Assembly: GCA_947494195.1 (NCBI GenBank)
Contig: CANLUC010000001.1
Span: 558,001 to 622,000 of the forward strand
DNA from: an uncultured Nesterenkonia sp.
GTDB lineage: Bacteria > Actinomycetota > Actinomycetes > Actinomycetales > Micrococcaceae
Direction of reading: 5' to 3'
DNA: 64,000 nt
Both the position numbers and the translations under genes were made by a program. Each line of letters opens with the position of its first letter. The stretch's first letter is position 1. The notes under the pieces were generated by a model. That model was given only the letters and a program-made list of their open reading frames with translations, did not search any database and was not told the origin of the DNA. Below are positions 34,805 to 43,182 of the stretch, piece after piece.

Positions 34805-35770
34805 ATGTCAGCTGCCAGCACTCTGCGTCCCCCGGCCCGGCGCACCGGTCTGTGGATCCTCGGCATCCTGCTCTGCTGCGCGATCTTCATCGCGGTCTAC
34901 GAATACTTCGTCCGTTCGGATTCAGGCCAGTGGGTCGAGTACGCGATGCTCGACGCCGCGGCCAACCGCGTGGACTCGCTCTCGACCCGCGGATTCGACC
35001 TCTGGTGGTTGAGCCCGGTGATCATCGCCCTGCCCGCGGTGTTCTTCCTGGTGATCGTGCTCACCCGCCAGCGCTTCCTGGGTGCCCTGATCGCGCTGGG
35101 CGCGGTGCTCGGCGCCAACCTCACCACCCAGGTGCTCAAGGCCTGGCTGGACCGCCCGGACCTGGGCAACGGCGTGCCCTACTGGACCGGAAACTCGCTG
35201 CCCTCCGGGCACACCACGCTGGCTGCCTCTATGGCCGTGGCGGTCTTCCTGGTCAGTTCCCCCCGCCGCCGACCGTTCATCGCCGTGCTCGCCGCGTTCT
35301 ACGCGGGACTCGTCGGGGCTTACACCTTCACCGAGACCTGGCACCGGCCCTCAGACGTGATCACCGCGTACCTGGTGGTGGCGGGCTGGGCGATGATCGG
35401 CGGCTGGCTGATCATGCGCACCGGAGTGGAGTGGAACACGGTGGTGGCCGACTACGAGCCGGAGACTGCCCCGCTGGCGGGTCTGGCCTGGTTCTTCGGC
35501 GTGACGCTCACCGTGGTGGCGGTGCTGTGCTTCCTCTTCTCCGGAGGGTGGAGCGGCATCGCGCTGGCCGGAGACGAACCAAGCCTGTGGCACTGGTTCG
35601 CCGGCTTGCTCGTCTCGATCGGACCCGGCTTTCTGATGGCCGGTGCGGGCATCAACCTCTTCGGCGCCGAAACCGGGCGCCGGCAGCGCGGCGCCCCGGT
35701 CCCCTCCCCGCGGGGGGAGACGGTGCACTACCCGATCCCGCCGCAGTTCAACGAGCTCTACCGGGTCTGA
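34805..35770 (+). CDS. PAP2-family phosphatase, membrane (paralogue 1)
   Basis: A 321-aa multi-TM phosphatase. The core motifs are LKAWLDRPD, SLPSGHTTLAASM (catalytic His) and TETWHRPSDVITAYL (nucleophile His with Asp). The Arg usually six residues before the nucleophile His is Thr here. The family dephosphorylates lipid phosphates or undecaprenyl diphosphate. ATG34805 is preceded by GATACT, a weak -10. A paralogue with the same layout is at 38264. Confidence 0.85.
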   Translation: MSAASTLRPPARRTGLWILGILLCCAIFIAVYEYFVRSDSGQWVEYAMLDAAANRVDSLSTRGFDLWWLSPVIIALPAVFFLVIVLTRQRFLGALIALGAVLGANLTTQVLKAWLDRPDLGNGVPYWTGNSLPSGHTTLAASMAVAVFLVSSPRRRPFIAVLAAFYAGLVGAYTFTETWHRPSDVITAYLVVAGWAMIGGWLIMRTGVEWNTVVADYEPETAPLAGLAWFFGVTLTVVAVLCFLFSGGWSGIALAGDEPSLWHWFAGLLVSIGPGFLMAGAGINLFGAETGRRQRGAPVPSPRGETVHYPIPPQFNELYRV

Positions 35771-35817
35771 GCACGCCCGCTTCGGCGCTGCACCTCGGCT
35801 GAGCCTGCCGGGTCTGA

Positions 35818-35867
35818 GCCGGCCGGGTTCTATGGCGCCATCGCCGGCCGGGTTCTCTGGCGCCATC
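35818..35867. repeat. 25-bp tandem repeat, two full copies plus a partial third
   Basis: The unit GCCGGCCGGGTTCTATGGCG (then CCATC) is repeated with one change at 35843-35867, and a partial third copy begins at 35868. Each unit contains GCCGGC and TGGCGCCA palindromes, so the spacer between the convergent PAP2 and metallo-hydrolase genes can fold strongly. Confidence 0.8.
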
Positions 35868-35889
35868 GCCGGCCGTGTCTCCGGCGGGA

Positions 35890-36642
35890 TCAGCGGCCGC
35901 GCAGCCGGGTGATCAGCTCGCGGGACTCCCCGGGGCCATAGGGGATGATCGGGATGGCCTTGGTCGCATCATTGACCGCATCCCTGATCGCCTGCGCGGA
36001 GACATTGCAGCCCTGCTGCATGCGCCGCCGCATGGACGCCAGGAAATCAGCATCGACCTCGCGACCGTGGCCCGGGATGAACCTGGTGTAATTCCCCGCC
36101 ATGGACCACAGCCGACCCAGCGTGCGAACCCACTCTTCGGGGTAGGAGTCATGGAACTCGGGGTCGCGGCCCTCGCGGACGAGGTCTCCGCAGAACATGA
36201 TCCCCGGGGCCTCTCCCGAACGGACTCCCGCCACCAGGTCACCCGAGGTGTGTCCGCGCCCGAGGTGCGCCAGGACGACGGCGACCCCGCCGCCGAGCTC
36301 CAGCGTCACCGGCTCGGTGGAGACCAGATCGGTGGCTGACTCGACCCCGGCGTGCTCGTGGGCCCAGATCTGCTGCACGCCCTGATCACGCAGGAACGCG
36401 TTGGCCCCGATGTGATCGGGGTGCCCGTGGGTGTTGACCACGAGGATCTCGGCCGAGCTGAGCTCCCGGACACCTGCCAGCAGGGCGGCGTGATCGCCCT
36501 CGGCCGGTCCCGGATCGATGAGCACCGCAAAGTCCTCACCGAGCACGAGCCCCACGTTCAAGCCAGAGTCAGACCCCGGTGCCGCGAGCCAGGCGTGCTC
36601 CTCGAGGCGCTGGAAACGGACGGGGTCAGGGATGTGAGCCAT
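35890..36642 (-). CDS. MBL-fold metallo-hydrolase
   Basis: A 250-aa beta-lactamase-fold hydrolase. The metal motif is VNTHGHPDHIGANAFL, with later ligands in GRGHTSGDL, FCGDLVRE and FIPGHG. It resembles glyoxalase-II-like or quinol-type hydrolases, but the substrate is unknown. I start at ATG36642 with GAAGGTG upstream; an earlier in-frame ATG gives a 12-residue extension without support. Confidence 0.88.
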   Translation of the reverse strand: MAHIPDPVRFQRLEEHAWLAAPGSDSGLNVGLVLGEDFAVLIDPGPAEGDHAALLAGVRELSSAEILVVNTHGHPDHIGANAFLRDQGVQQIWAHEHAGVESATDLVSTEPVTLELGGGVAVVLAHLGRGHTSGDLVAGVRSGEAPGIMFCGDLVREGRDPEFHDSYPEEWVRTLGRLWSMAGNYTRFIPGHGREVDADFLASMRRRMQQGCNVSAQAIRDAVNDATKAIPIIPYGPGESRELITRLRGR

Positions 36643-36732
36643 CGTGATCACCTTCTGTGAAACCGGAGTTTCTCCCATTCTGCCTCACGGTCCGAACACA
36701 GGCTGGGAGGTTCCTGGGGGTGCCGTGACCGG

Positions 36733-36738
36733 TAGAGT
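36733..36738 (+). promoter_or_regulatory. -10 hexamer TAGAGT of the alanine symporter gene
   Basis: Ends 9 nt before ATG36748. Confidence 0.45.
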
Positions 36739-36747
36739 CGGCGCATT

Positions 36748-38241
36748 ATGACTATGGACAATCTTCTCGAGACCATCGGCGCGATCGAGGACGCCTCCTG
36801 GACCTGGGTCGGCATCCCGGTGATCCTTGTGGTCGGTCTCTACCTCACGGTCCGCACCGGGCTGGTGCAGATCCGGCACGTCCCGGACATGTTCCGCTCC
36901 ATCACCGACAAAGCCACCCGCGACGAGAACGGCCGCACCCGGTCGCTCTCCGCGTTCCAGACCTTCACCATCACCGCCTCGGCGCGAGTGGGCACCGGCA
37001 ACATCGCCGGCGTCGCCGGTGCGATCGCCATGGGCGGACCCGGCGCGGTCTTCTGGATGTGGGTCATGGCGATCTTCAACTCGGCCGCCTCGTTCGTCGA
37101 GTCCACCCTGGCGCAGCTGTACAAGGTGCGCCGCTTCGACACCTTCAAGGGCGGCCCGGCCTACTACATCGAGCGCGGGCTCGGCTCACGCTCCGGCGGC
37201 ATCGTCTTCGCGGTGATCTTCATCTTCTGCTTCGCCCTGTCCTTCACCTCGCTGCAGGCCAATACGATCGTCGATTCGGTGACCGGCGCCGCTGGAGAGC
37301 TGGGCATGACGGACACCACGAGTCTCAGCTGGATCCTGGCGGTGCTGCTGACGGTGCTCACCGGCGTCATCGTCCTGGCTGGCCTGCGCCGCGTCGCTCA
37401 GGTCACCCAGCGGGTGGTCCCGCTGATGGCGATGCTCTACATCCTGCTGGGCCTGGTGGTCGTCGCGTTGAACATCGAGCAGCTGCCCGCCGTGTTCGGC
37501 ATGATCTTCGGCGAGGCCTTCAACTTCACCTCCGCGGCGGGCGGCGCGTTCGGCGCCATGATCATGGCCGGGGTGCAGCGTGGAATGTTCTCCAATGAGG
37601 CGGGCATGGGCTCGGTGCCCAACGTCGCGGCCACTGCTGATGTGTCGCACCCGGTCAAGCAGGGCCTCGTCCAGACGCTCGGCGTCTACCTGGACACGCT
37701 GATCATCTGCTCGGTCACCGCCTTCATCATTCTGGTGACCTTCCCCGAGGCCTCGGTGCGCGCGGAGACCAATGTGGGCGGGGAGCTGACCCAGGAGGCG
37801 CTGAGCGCGAACTTCGGCGCCTTCGGCGCGCTCGCCCTGGCGCTGATCATCCTGCTGCTCGCGTTCACCTCGATCCTGGGCAACTACTCCTATGGCGAGA
37901 TGAATGTGCTGTTCATCTCTCGCTCCGAGAAGACCCGCAAGATCTTCGCCGCGGTGCTGACCGCCGTGGTGTTCATCGGCGCGGTCATCCCGGTGGACCT
38001 CGCATGGGCGATCGCCGGTGTGACGATGGTCATCATCGCGATGTTCAACCTCGTGGTCATCACGCTGCTCGGCGGGACGGCCGTCAAGCTGCTCAAGCAC
38101 TATGAGGCGCAGAAGAAGCATGGAATCGACCCGATCTTCTTCGCCGCGGACATGCCGGAGCTGCGCAACATCGAGTGCTGGGCCGCCGAGGACATGGCGG
38201 ATCACCAGCCGCAGAGCGATTCCCGCCACAGCCGACGCTGA
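36748..38241 (+). CDS. Sodium:alanine symporter (AGCS family)
   Basis: A 497-aa Na+-coupled alanine/glycine importer. The signature block is SARVGTGNIAGVAGAIAMGG and PGAVFWMWVMAIFNSAASFV; FKGGPAYYIERGL and FSNEAGMGSVPNVAATADVS are also typical. About ten hydrophobic segments are visible. A second ATG two codons later (36754) is possible. It lies between the two PAP2 genes. Confidence 0.93.
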   Translation: MTMDNLLETIGAIEDASWTWVGIPVILVVGLYLTVRTGLVQIRHVPDMFRSITDKATRDENGRTRSLSAFQTFTITASARVGTGNIAGVAGAIAMGGPGAVFWMWVMAIFNSAASFVESTLAQLYKVRRFDTFKGGPAYYIERGLGSRSGGIVFAVIFIFCFALSFTSLQANTIVDSVTGAAGELGMTDTTSLSWILAVLLTVLTGVIVLAGLRRVAQVTQRVVPLMAMLYILLGLVVVALNIEQLPAVFGMIFGEAFNFTSAAGGAFGAMIMAGVQRGMFSNEAGMGSVPNVAATADVSHPVKQGLVQTLGVYLDTLIICSVTAFIILVTFPEASVRAETNVGGELTQEALSANFGAFGALALALIILLLAFTSILGNYSYGEMNVLFISRSEKTRKIFAAVLTAVVFIGAVIPVDLAWAIAGVTMVIIAMFNLVVITLLGGTAVKLLKHYEAQKKHGIDPIFFAADMPELRNIECWAAEDMADHQPQSDSRHSRR

Positions 38242-38263
38242 AGCGGTGCGGCAGAATAGCCGC

Positions 38264-39256
38264 ATGCCTCATCACCTGCGGACCCCGGCCTTCCACCCTG
38301 AGCGGTGGGCGGCCGGGGTTCTGCTGTGCGGGGCGCTCTTCGGGGTGCTCTATTGGATCTCGGTCCATACCGAGACGGGACAGCTGCTGGACATCATGAT
38401 GCAGCGCACCGGGGCCACCACGGGCCATCCGCTGCCCGAGCTTGACCCGGAGAACGAGTGGATCGCAGCGTGGATCCTGCTGCCGCCGCTGCTGGCCTGC
38501 GTGGGGCTGGGCCGGAGGCGAGGAACCCACGGCAGGTGGAGGATCCTCGGCAGCGCTGCGGCGCTCGTGCTCGGTGCCAACCTGAGCACCCAGCTGTTCA
38601 AACTGGTCGTCTCCACCCGCCCGGTGCTGATCGGACTCACCGAGGACTGGACCGGGAACTCGCTGCCCAGCGGTCACACCACGATGGCGGCATCGGCGGC
38701 GGCGGCCATGTTCCTGGTCGCTCGACCACGCGACCGCGCGCTGTGGGGCGTGCTCGCGGCGAACTGGTCGGCACTCTGGGGCGCCTACATCTTCGTGGAG
38801 GGCTGGCACCTGCCCAGCGACATGATCGCGGCCTATCTCGTGGTGGCGGCGTGGACGCTGGTCTGCGGCGCGGTGGTGCTTCAGACGGAGGCCCGTGACC
38901 GGAGCCTGGCTCCGCTGCCTGCTGAGAGCGGACGGGCCGGAGGCCGACAAGCAGGACTCTGCGTCACTCTGGGCGCGTTCGGCACCACGCTCGGACTCGT
39001 GTCCCTGCTGGGCCCGGTGCTGCGCGACGGGCTCGGCGCCGTCGCAGAATCCACCACGCCGTGGCTGTGGATCGCCGGGGCCGCTCTCTCAGCCGCTCCG
39101 GTCTACCTGCTCTGGGCTGTGATCATCCCGCTGTTCGGAGCCCAGACCCGCGAGCTCGATCGGCAGGCCGCCCAGCGCCGCAGGCGCGAACAGGACCGAT
39201 TGGACAGCATCGCCCGGCGCTCCCGAGGGATCAGCGGGGACGGTACTGCGCCATGA
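38264..39256 (+). CDS. PAP2-family phosphatase, membrane (paralogue 2)
   Basis: A 330-aa paralogue of the 34805 gene: FKLVVSTRPVL, SLPSGHTTMAASA and VEGWHLPSDMIAAYL line up with that protein, including GANLSTQ and EDWTGN. The usual Arg before the nucleophile His is Ile. CAGAAT ends 6 nt before ATG38264. The 3' end overlaps the convergent desaturase gene by 26 bp, and the last 35 residues are very basic. Confidence 0.83.
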   Translation: MPHHLRTPAFHPERWAAGVLLCGALFGVLYWISVHTETGQLLDIMMQRTGATTGHPLPELDPENEWIAAWILLPPLLACVGLGRRRGTHGRWRILGSAAALVLGANLSTQLFKLVVSTRPVLIGLTEDWTGNSLPSGHTTMAASAAAAMFLVARPRDRALWGVLAANWSALWGAYIFVEGWHLPSDMIAAYLVVAAWTLVCGAVVLQTEARDRSLAPLPAESGRAGGRQAGLCVTLGAFGTTLGLVSLLGPVLRDGLGAVAESTTPWLWIAGAALSAAPVYLLWAVIIPLFGAQTRELDRQAAQRRRREQDRLDSIARRSRGISGDGTAP

Positions 39257-40334
39257 TCGGGCAGTCCATCGGATCGGCGTAGCCGAGACCGACCCGGTTC
39301 AGGTAGGTGACGACCATGCCGTAGGACTGGACCAGCCCGGTGGCGGTGTAGCTGATGCCCTTCTCGGCGCAGAACTCCTCGACGATGGGCTTGACCTTGT
39401 GCAGGTTGGGGCTGGGCATCCGGGGGAAGAGGTGGTGCTCCACCTGCAGGTTCAGCCCGCCCATGGCCACATCCATCGCGCGTCCGCCCTTGATGTTGCG
39501 CGAGGTCAGCACCTGGCGGCGCAGGAAGTCCATGTCCGAGTCCTTGGGGATGATCGGCATGCCCTTGTGGTTGGGGGCGAAGCTGCCTCCCATGTAGACG
39601 CCGAAGACCACCAGCTGCACGGCGAGGAAGCCGAGCGCCAGGCCGGGGCTCATGGCCAGGAAGATCAGCACGGGGAAGCCGATCAGGCGGACTGCCAGCA
39701 TCGCGAGTTCGGTCTTGCGGCGCTTGAGCTTCGGAGCGGTGAACACGGTCTTGAGCGCGTTGTAGTGCAGCGCGATCGCGAACAGGGTCAGCAGCGGGAA
39801 GAACATCCAGCCCTGCCGGCGGGCCAGCCAGCCCATGAAGCCGGTGCGCTGGGCCGCGTCCTCGGCGACGAAGACCAGGGCGCCGGGGGCGATGTCGCCG
39901 TCCTTGCCGATGGTGTTGGGGTTGGCGTGGTGCTTGCCGTGCTTCTTGGTCCACCAGGCGTAGGACAGGCCCACGATGAGGTTGCCGGTGACCCGGCCGA
40001 ACCACTCGTTGCGCTTGCCGGTGCGGAAGACCTGCTGGTGGGCGCCGTCGTGGGAGAGGAAGGCGACCTGGGTGAGCAGGATCCCGAAGATGGCGGCGAC
40101 GGCGAGCTGCCAGAGGCTGTCACCGAGGGTGAACATCGCCACGAAGGCGCCTGCGAAGGCCAGAGTCAGCACGATCACACGAGCCACGTAGCTGGAGGCG
40201 CCGCGCTCCATCAGGCCCTCGTCCTTGACCCGCTGGGCGAGCTCGAAGAACTCGTTGACCTGCTTGTTGCCGGCTGGGCGCGTCCGTTCGGGGCGGCCCT
40301 GCGTGGCCTCCGACCGTGTCTCAGTGATTGTCAT
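39231..40334 (-). CDS. Membrane fatty-acid desaturase
   Basis: A 367-aa di-iron acyl desaturase. The three His boxes are SHDGAHQQVF, KKHGKHHANPN and LQVEHHLFPRMP, the Q-x-x-HH form seen in front-end and linoleoyl-CoA-type desaturases. There is no cytochrome b5 domain, so an external electron donor such as ferredoxin is needed. ATG40334 is preferred because TACGGT ends 6 nt upstream. Its 3' end overlaps the PAP2 gene. Confidence 0.91.
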   Translation of the reverse strand: MTITETRSEATQGRPERTRPAGNKQVNEFFELAQRVKDEGLMERGASSYVARVIVLTLAFAGAFVAMFTLGDSLWQLAVAAIFGILLTQVAFLSHDGAHQQVFRTGKRNEWFGRVTGNLIVGLSYAWWTKKHGKHHANPNTIGKDGDIAPGALVFVAEDAAQRTGFMGWLARRQGWMFFPLLTLFAIALHYNALKTVFTAPKLKRRKTELAMLAVRLIGFPVLIFLAMSPGLALGFLAVQLVVFGVYMGGSFAPNHKGMPIIPKDSDMDFLRRQVLTSRNIKGGRAMDVAMGGLNLQVEHHLFPRMPSPNLHKVKPIVEEFCAEKGISYTATGLVQSYGMVVTYLNRVGLGYADPMDCPIMAQYRPR

Positions 40335-40340
40335 GATCCC

Positions 40341-40346
40341 ACCGTA
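40341..40346 (-). promoter_or_regulatory. -10 hexamer TACGGT of the desaturase gene
   Basis: On the minus strand, ending 6 nt before ATG40334; it excludes an in-frame extension of 19 codons. Confidence 0.55.
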
Positions 40347-40419
40347 GCCAGTCGGGGTCTCCACCGCGTCACCCGCCGGAGCCATCCTCACCCCCTACGC
40401 GGGTAGGGGGTTGGCGGGT

Positions 40420-42333
40420 TCACAAGGGGAAGGAGGCGCGGATGTAGTAGCCGCCGTCCGGGGTCTCCCCGGTCTCGACCGTGCCTCCGACCGCGCCGAC
40501 TCGTTCGCGGATGCCCTCCAGCCCCAGGCCAGCACCCGGTGCCGGCACGGAGACCGGATGGGGCGGAGCGGTGTTGCGCACCTGAATCAGCAGGTGCCGC
40601 GCGCCTCCGGGCGGGTCCTGCCCGAGCACCTCCGCACTGACCTCGATCGTGGAGGAGGGAGCGTGGCGCAGCGCATTGCTCAGTCCCTCCTGGACCATGC
40701 GATAGGCGGCCAGACCGACGCCGGAGGAAGCCTCCACCACATCGAGCCCGGTGACCCGGATCGGAGTGCCCGAGGCCCGCGTGGCCTCGACCAGCGAGTA
40801 GATCTCGGCGAGCCCCGGGGTCGGTCCGGTGGGCGCCTCCTCATCGCTGCGCAGGGTGCCCAGCAGCATCCGCATCTCGCCGAGCGCCTGACGCGAAGAC
40901 CGGGCGATCTCCTCGAACTCCTGCTGGGCCTCCGGAGTGATCGAGGACAACCGATACTGCGCCGTCGCCGCCTGCACGCTGATCACGGACATGGAATGGG
41001 CGACCACGTCGTGGAGCTCACGGGCGATCCGGTTGCGCTCCTCCAGCTCCCGACGCCGGCGGCTCTGCAGCGCGCTGGTGCGTTCGGACTCCTCGAGCCG
41101 GTCCGCGTCGAGCAGCCACTGTCGGGTGAGGCTTCCGAGCACGACCACGCCGGCGCTCACCGAGGCGAACACGATCCCCGTGCTCACGGCACCGCTGGGA
41201 AGCTCTGGACTCGCCATGACGATGGCCGCGGCGGTCAGCAGCGCGCTGGCGGCCCAGCCGCTGGCGGCGGCGTACCACGGTTCGCGCAGAGCGGCGACGA
41301 GAATCACCCCTGATTGGATGATCATGGCCGTCACCGGCCAGGGCCAGATCCCCACCCCGGCCTCTGCGGTCGCCCCCATGAACGCGGCAGAGGCGAGCAC
41401 CGAGGCGCCCATCCCGGCCCAGGGGAACTTCAGCGTGAGCACCAGGGTCAGGCAGTGCGCCAGCGTGAGCACCAGGGTCAGCGCAGGATGCACGTCGTAG
41501 ATGCTCACCGTCAGCGGCCAGGACACCGCGAAGAGCACCACGGCGGCGAAGCAGACGCCGATCCAGGACCAGGCGGCGGCGCTGAAGGAGGCCGAGGACT
41601 CCTGCGTCCGAGATTCCGGGCGACCCATGGCGGCCCGGGAGAGCGTGCGCTCCAACGGGTGCGCCCGGGGGTGTTCCAGCGGGATCAGCCGACCCCGTCC
41701 CCCTGCGCCGAGCAGGCTCGTGGCCAGCAGCGCATCCAGCGCCGCCAGGCCGCGCATCACAGCGGGAAGGGTGACCAGGAAGACCACACCCACGATGAAG
41801 AACACGGTGGAGTCCAAGACGTATTGCCAGAGCTCATCGTCCGGGACCAGAACGGGCTCGATCAGCTCGAGAAGCTCGATCAGTCCGCGCTCTCCCGGGA
41901 TGAACCGAGACCAGAAGAAGTAGGTGAGTCCCAACGGTCCCGTCAGGATCCAGAGCACCGCGACCACGAACGTCACCAGACGCACCGGCAGCGCGAGGAC
42001 CATCTCGAAGACCAGGTCCAGCCAGCGGCGGGGATCCGCCACCGGGCGGAGCCGCCCGGAGATCCCCGGATCGCGGGGTCGGTAGCTCACCGGGGCGAGC
42101 TCTGCGCCCCAGATCTGGAGACGGCGCCGGGAGAGCTCCGCGAACTCCGAGGCGGTGACCAGCGTCAGCGGCAGCACCAGCGCCCCGACCCACAGCGGCG
42201 CCGTCGCGATCGAGACGGCCAGCAGGGTCAGCAGCAGACTGGCGCCGAAGATCGCGATCGGCAGCCCCGGAAGCACGTAGGCACCATCGCGCACCAGTCG
42301 CCGGGTCAGGGACTCAGGACGGACGCGCTGCAT
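40420..42333 (-). CDS. Sensor histidine kinase (NarL/DesK type)
   Basis: A 637-aa membrane kinase. The N-terminal 400 residues hold several hydrophobic helices in two clusters, without a recognised sensor domain. The phosphoacceptor is in RNRIARELHDVVAHSMSVIS (HisKA_3), and the ATPase part has YRMVQEGLSNALRHA and GLGLEGIRERVGAVGG. It is divergent from the response regulator gene, 82 bp away. A membrane segment is encoded by a 21-bp direct repeat (ALTLVLTLA...LTLVLTL). Confidence 0.92.
   Translation of the reverse strand: MQRVRPESLTRRLVRDGAYVLPGLPIAIFGASLLLTLLAVSIATAPLWVGALVLPLTLVTASEFAELSRRRLQIWGAELAPVSYRPRDPGISGRLRPVADPRRWLDLVFEMVLALPVRLVTFVVAVLWILTGPLGLTYFFWSRFIPGERGLIELLELIEPVLVPDDELWQYVLDSTVFFIVGVVFLVTLPAVMRGLAALDALLATSLLGAGGRGRLIPLEHPRAHPLERTLSRAAMGRPESRTQESSASFSAAAWSWIGVCFAAVVLFAVSWPLTVSIYDVHPALTLVLTLAHCLTLVLTLKFPWAGMGASVLASAAFMGATAEAGVGIWPWPVTAMIIQSGVILVAALREPWYAAASGWAASALLTAAAIVMASPELPSGAVSTGIVFASVSAGVVVLGSLTRQWLLDADRLEESERTSALQSRRRRELEERNRIARELHDVVAHSMSVISVQAATAQYRLSSITPEAQQEFEEIARSSRQALGEMRMLLGTLRSDEEAPTGPTPGLAEIYSLVEATRASGTPIRVTGLDVVEASSGVGLAAYRMVQEGLSNALRHAPSSTIEVSAEVLGQDPPGGARHLLIQVRNTAPPHPVSVPAPGAGLGLEGIRERVGAVGGTVETGETPDGGYYIRASFPL
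41431..41481. repeat. 21-bp direct repeat inside the kinase gene
   Basis: CAGCGTGAGCACCAGGGTCAG occurs at 41431-41451 and 41461-41481, a period of 30 bp, so in frame. It encodes two LTLVLTL stretches in a transmembrane segment. Confidence 0.8.
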
Positions 42334-42403
42334 GGGGATGCTCTTCGCTGGTGGTCATGATGGACACATCACATCACAGGCCCGAAGCGCTGCGGTACCG
42401 GGG

Positions 42404-42409
42404 TAGCGT
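42404..42409 (+). promoter_or_regulatory. -10 hexamer TAGCGT of the response regulator gene
   Basis: Ends 6 nt before ATG42416. Confidence 0.6.
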
Positions 42410-42415
42410 TGGACC

Positions 42416-43123
42416 ATGCCCCCATCCGTCCCCGCCGCCGCCCCGGCCCCGCCCTCAGGTTCCTCCATCCGGGTGCTGATCGTGGACGACCAGTCCATGA
42501 TCCGGGCCGGATTCGCCGCCCTGCTCGACGCCCAGGAGGACATCACCGTGACGGGCACGGCCTCGGACGGGGAAGGGATCGTCGAGGTCGTGCACAGCAC
42601 CACCCCGGATGTGGTGCTCATGGACATCCGCATGCCCAAGGTCAACGGCCTCGAGGCCACCCGACAGATCCTCACCATGACGGGCACTCCCCCGCGCATC
42701 CTGATGCTCACCACCTTCGACGCCGATGAATACGTCTTCGACGCGCTGCGCGCCGGTGCCAGCGGATTCCTGCTCAAGGACGCGACCCCCGAGGAGCTCG
42801 TGCAGGCGGTGCGCGTCGTGGCCAGCGGCGATGCGCTGCTCTCGCCGAAGATCACCCGCACACTCATCGCTGACTACGCCGCCCGACCCTCTGCGAGCCC
42901 GAAACAGCCCGACCTGCTCTCGGAGCTGACGGAGCGGGAGCGGGAGGTGATGACCGCCGTCGCCCGGGGGCGTTCCAACACTGAGATCGCCGCGGAGCTC
43001 TACCTGGCCGAGCAGACGGTCAAGACCCATGTCTCGCGGATCCTCACCAAGCTGTCCCTGCGTGACCGGACCCAGATGGTGGTCTACGCCTACGAATGCG
43101 GCCTCGTGCGCGCCGGCGAGTGA
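42416..43123 (+). CDS. LuxR/NarL-family response regulator
   Basis: A 235-aa regulator. The receiver has VLIVDDQSM, phospho-Asp70 in VVLMDIRMPKVNG, and conserved Thr (MLTTFD) and Lys (FLLKD). The C-terminal HTH is LTEREREVMTAVARGRSNTE followed by LAEQTVKTHVSRIL. A short Pro/Ala-rich N-terminus precedes the domain. It is the cognate partner of the divergent kinase. Targets are not evident. Confidence 0.94.
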   Translation: MPPSVPAAAPAPPSGSSIRVLIVDDQSMIRAGFAALLDAQEDITVTGTASDGEGIVEVVHSTTPDVVLMDIRMPKVNGLEATRQILTMTGTPPRILMLTTFDADEYVFDALRAGASGFLLKDATPEELVQAVRVVASGDALLSPKITRTLIADYAARPSASPKQPDLLSELTEREREVMTAVARGRSNTEIAAELYLAEQTVKTHVSRILTKLSLRDRTQMVVYAYECGLVRAGE

Positions 43124-43182
43124 CGCCCCAGACGGCTCTCGCGGGATCTTCCCGAGGTTTTCCGGTCTGATTGAATAGCGGC

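Noticed and set aside
35818-35889. Possible short CRISPR array
   Set aside because: Only about 2.4 head-to-tail units with no spacers and no cas genes; it is a plain tandem repeat.
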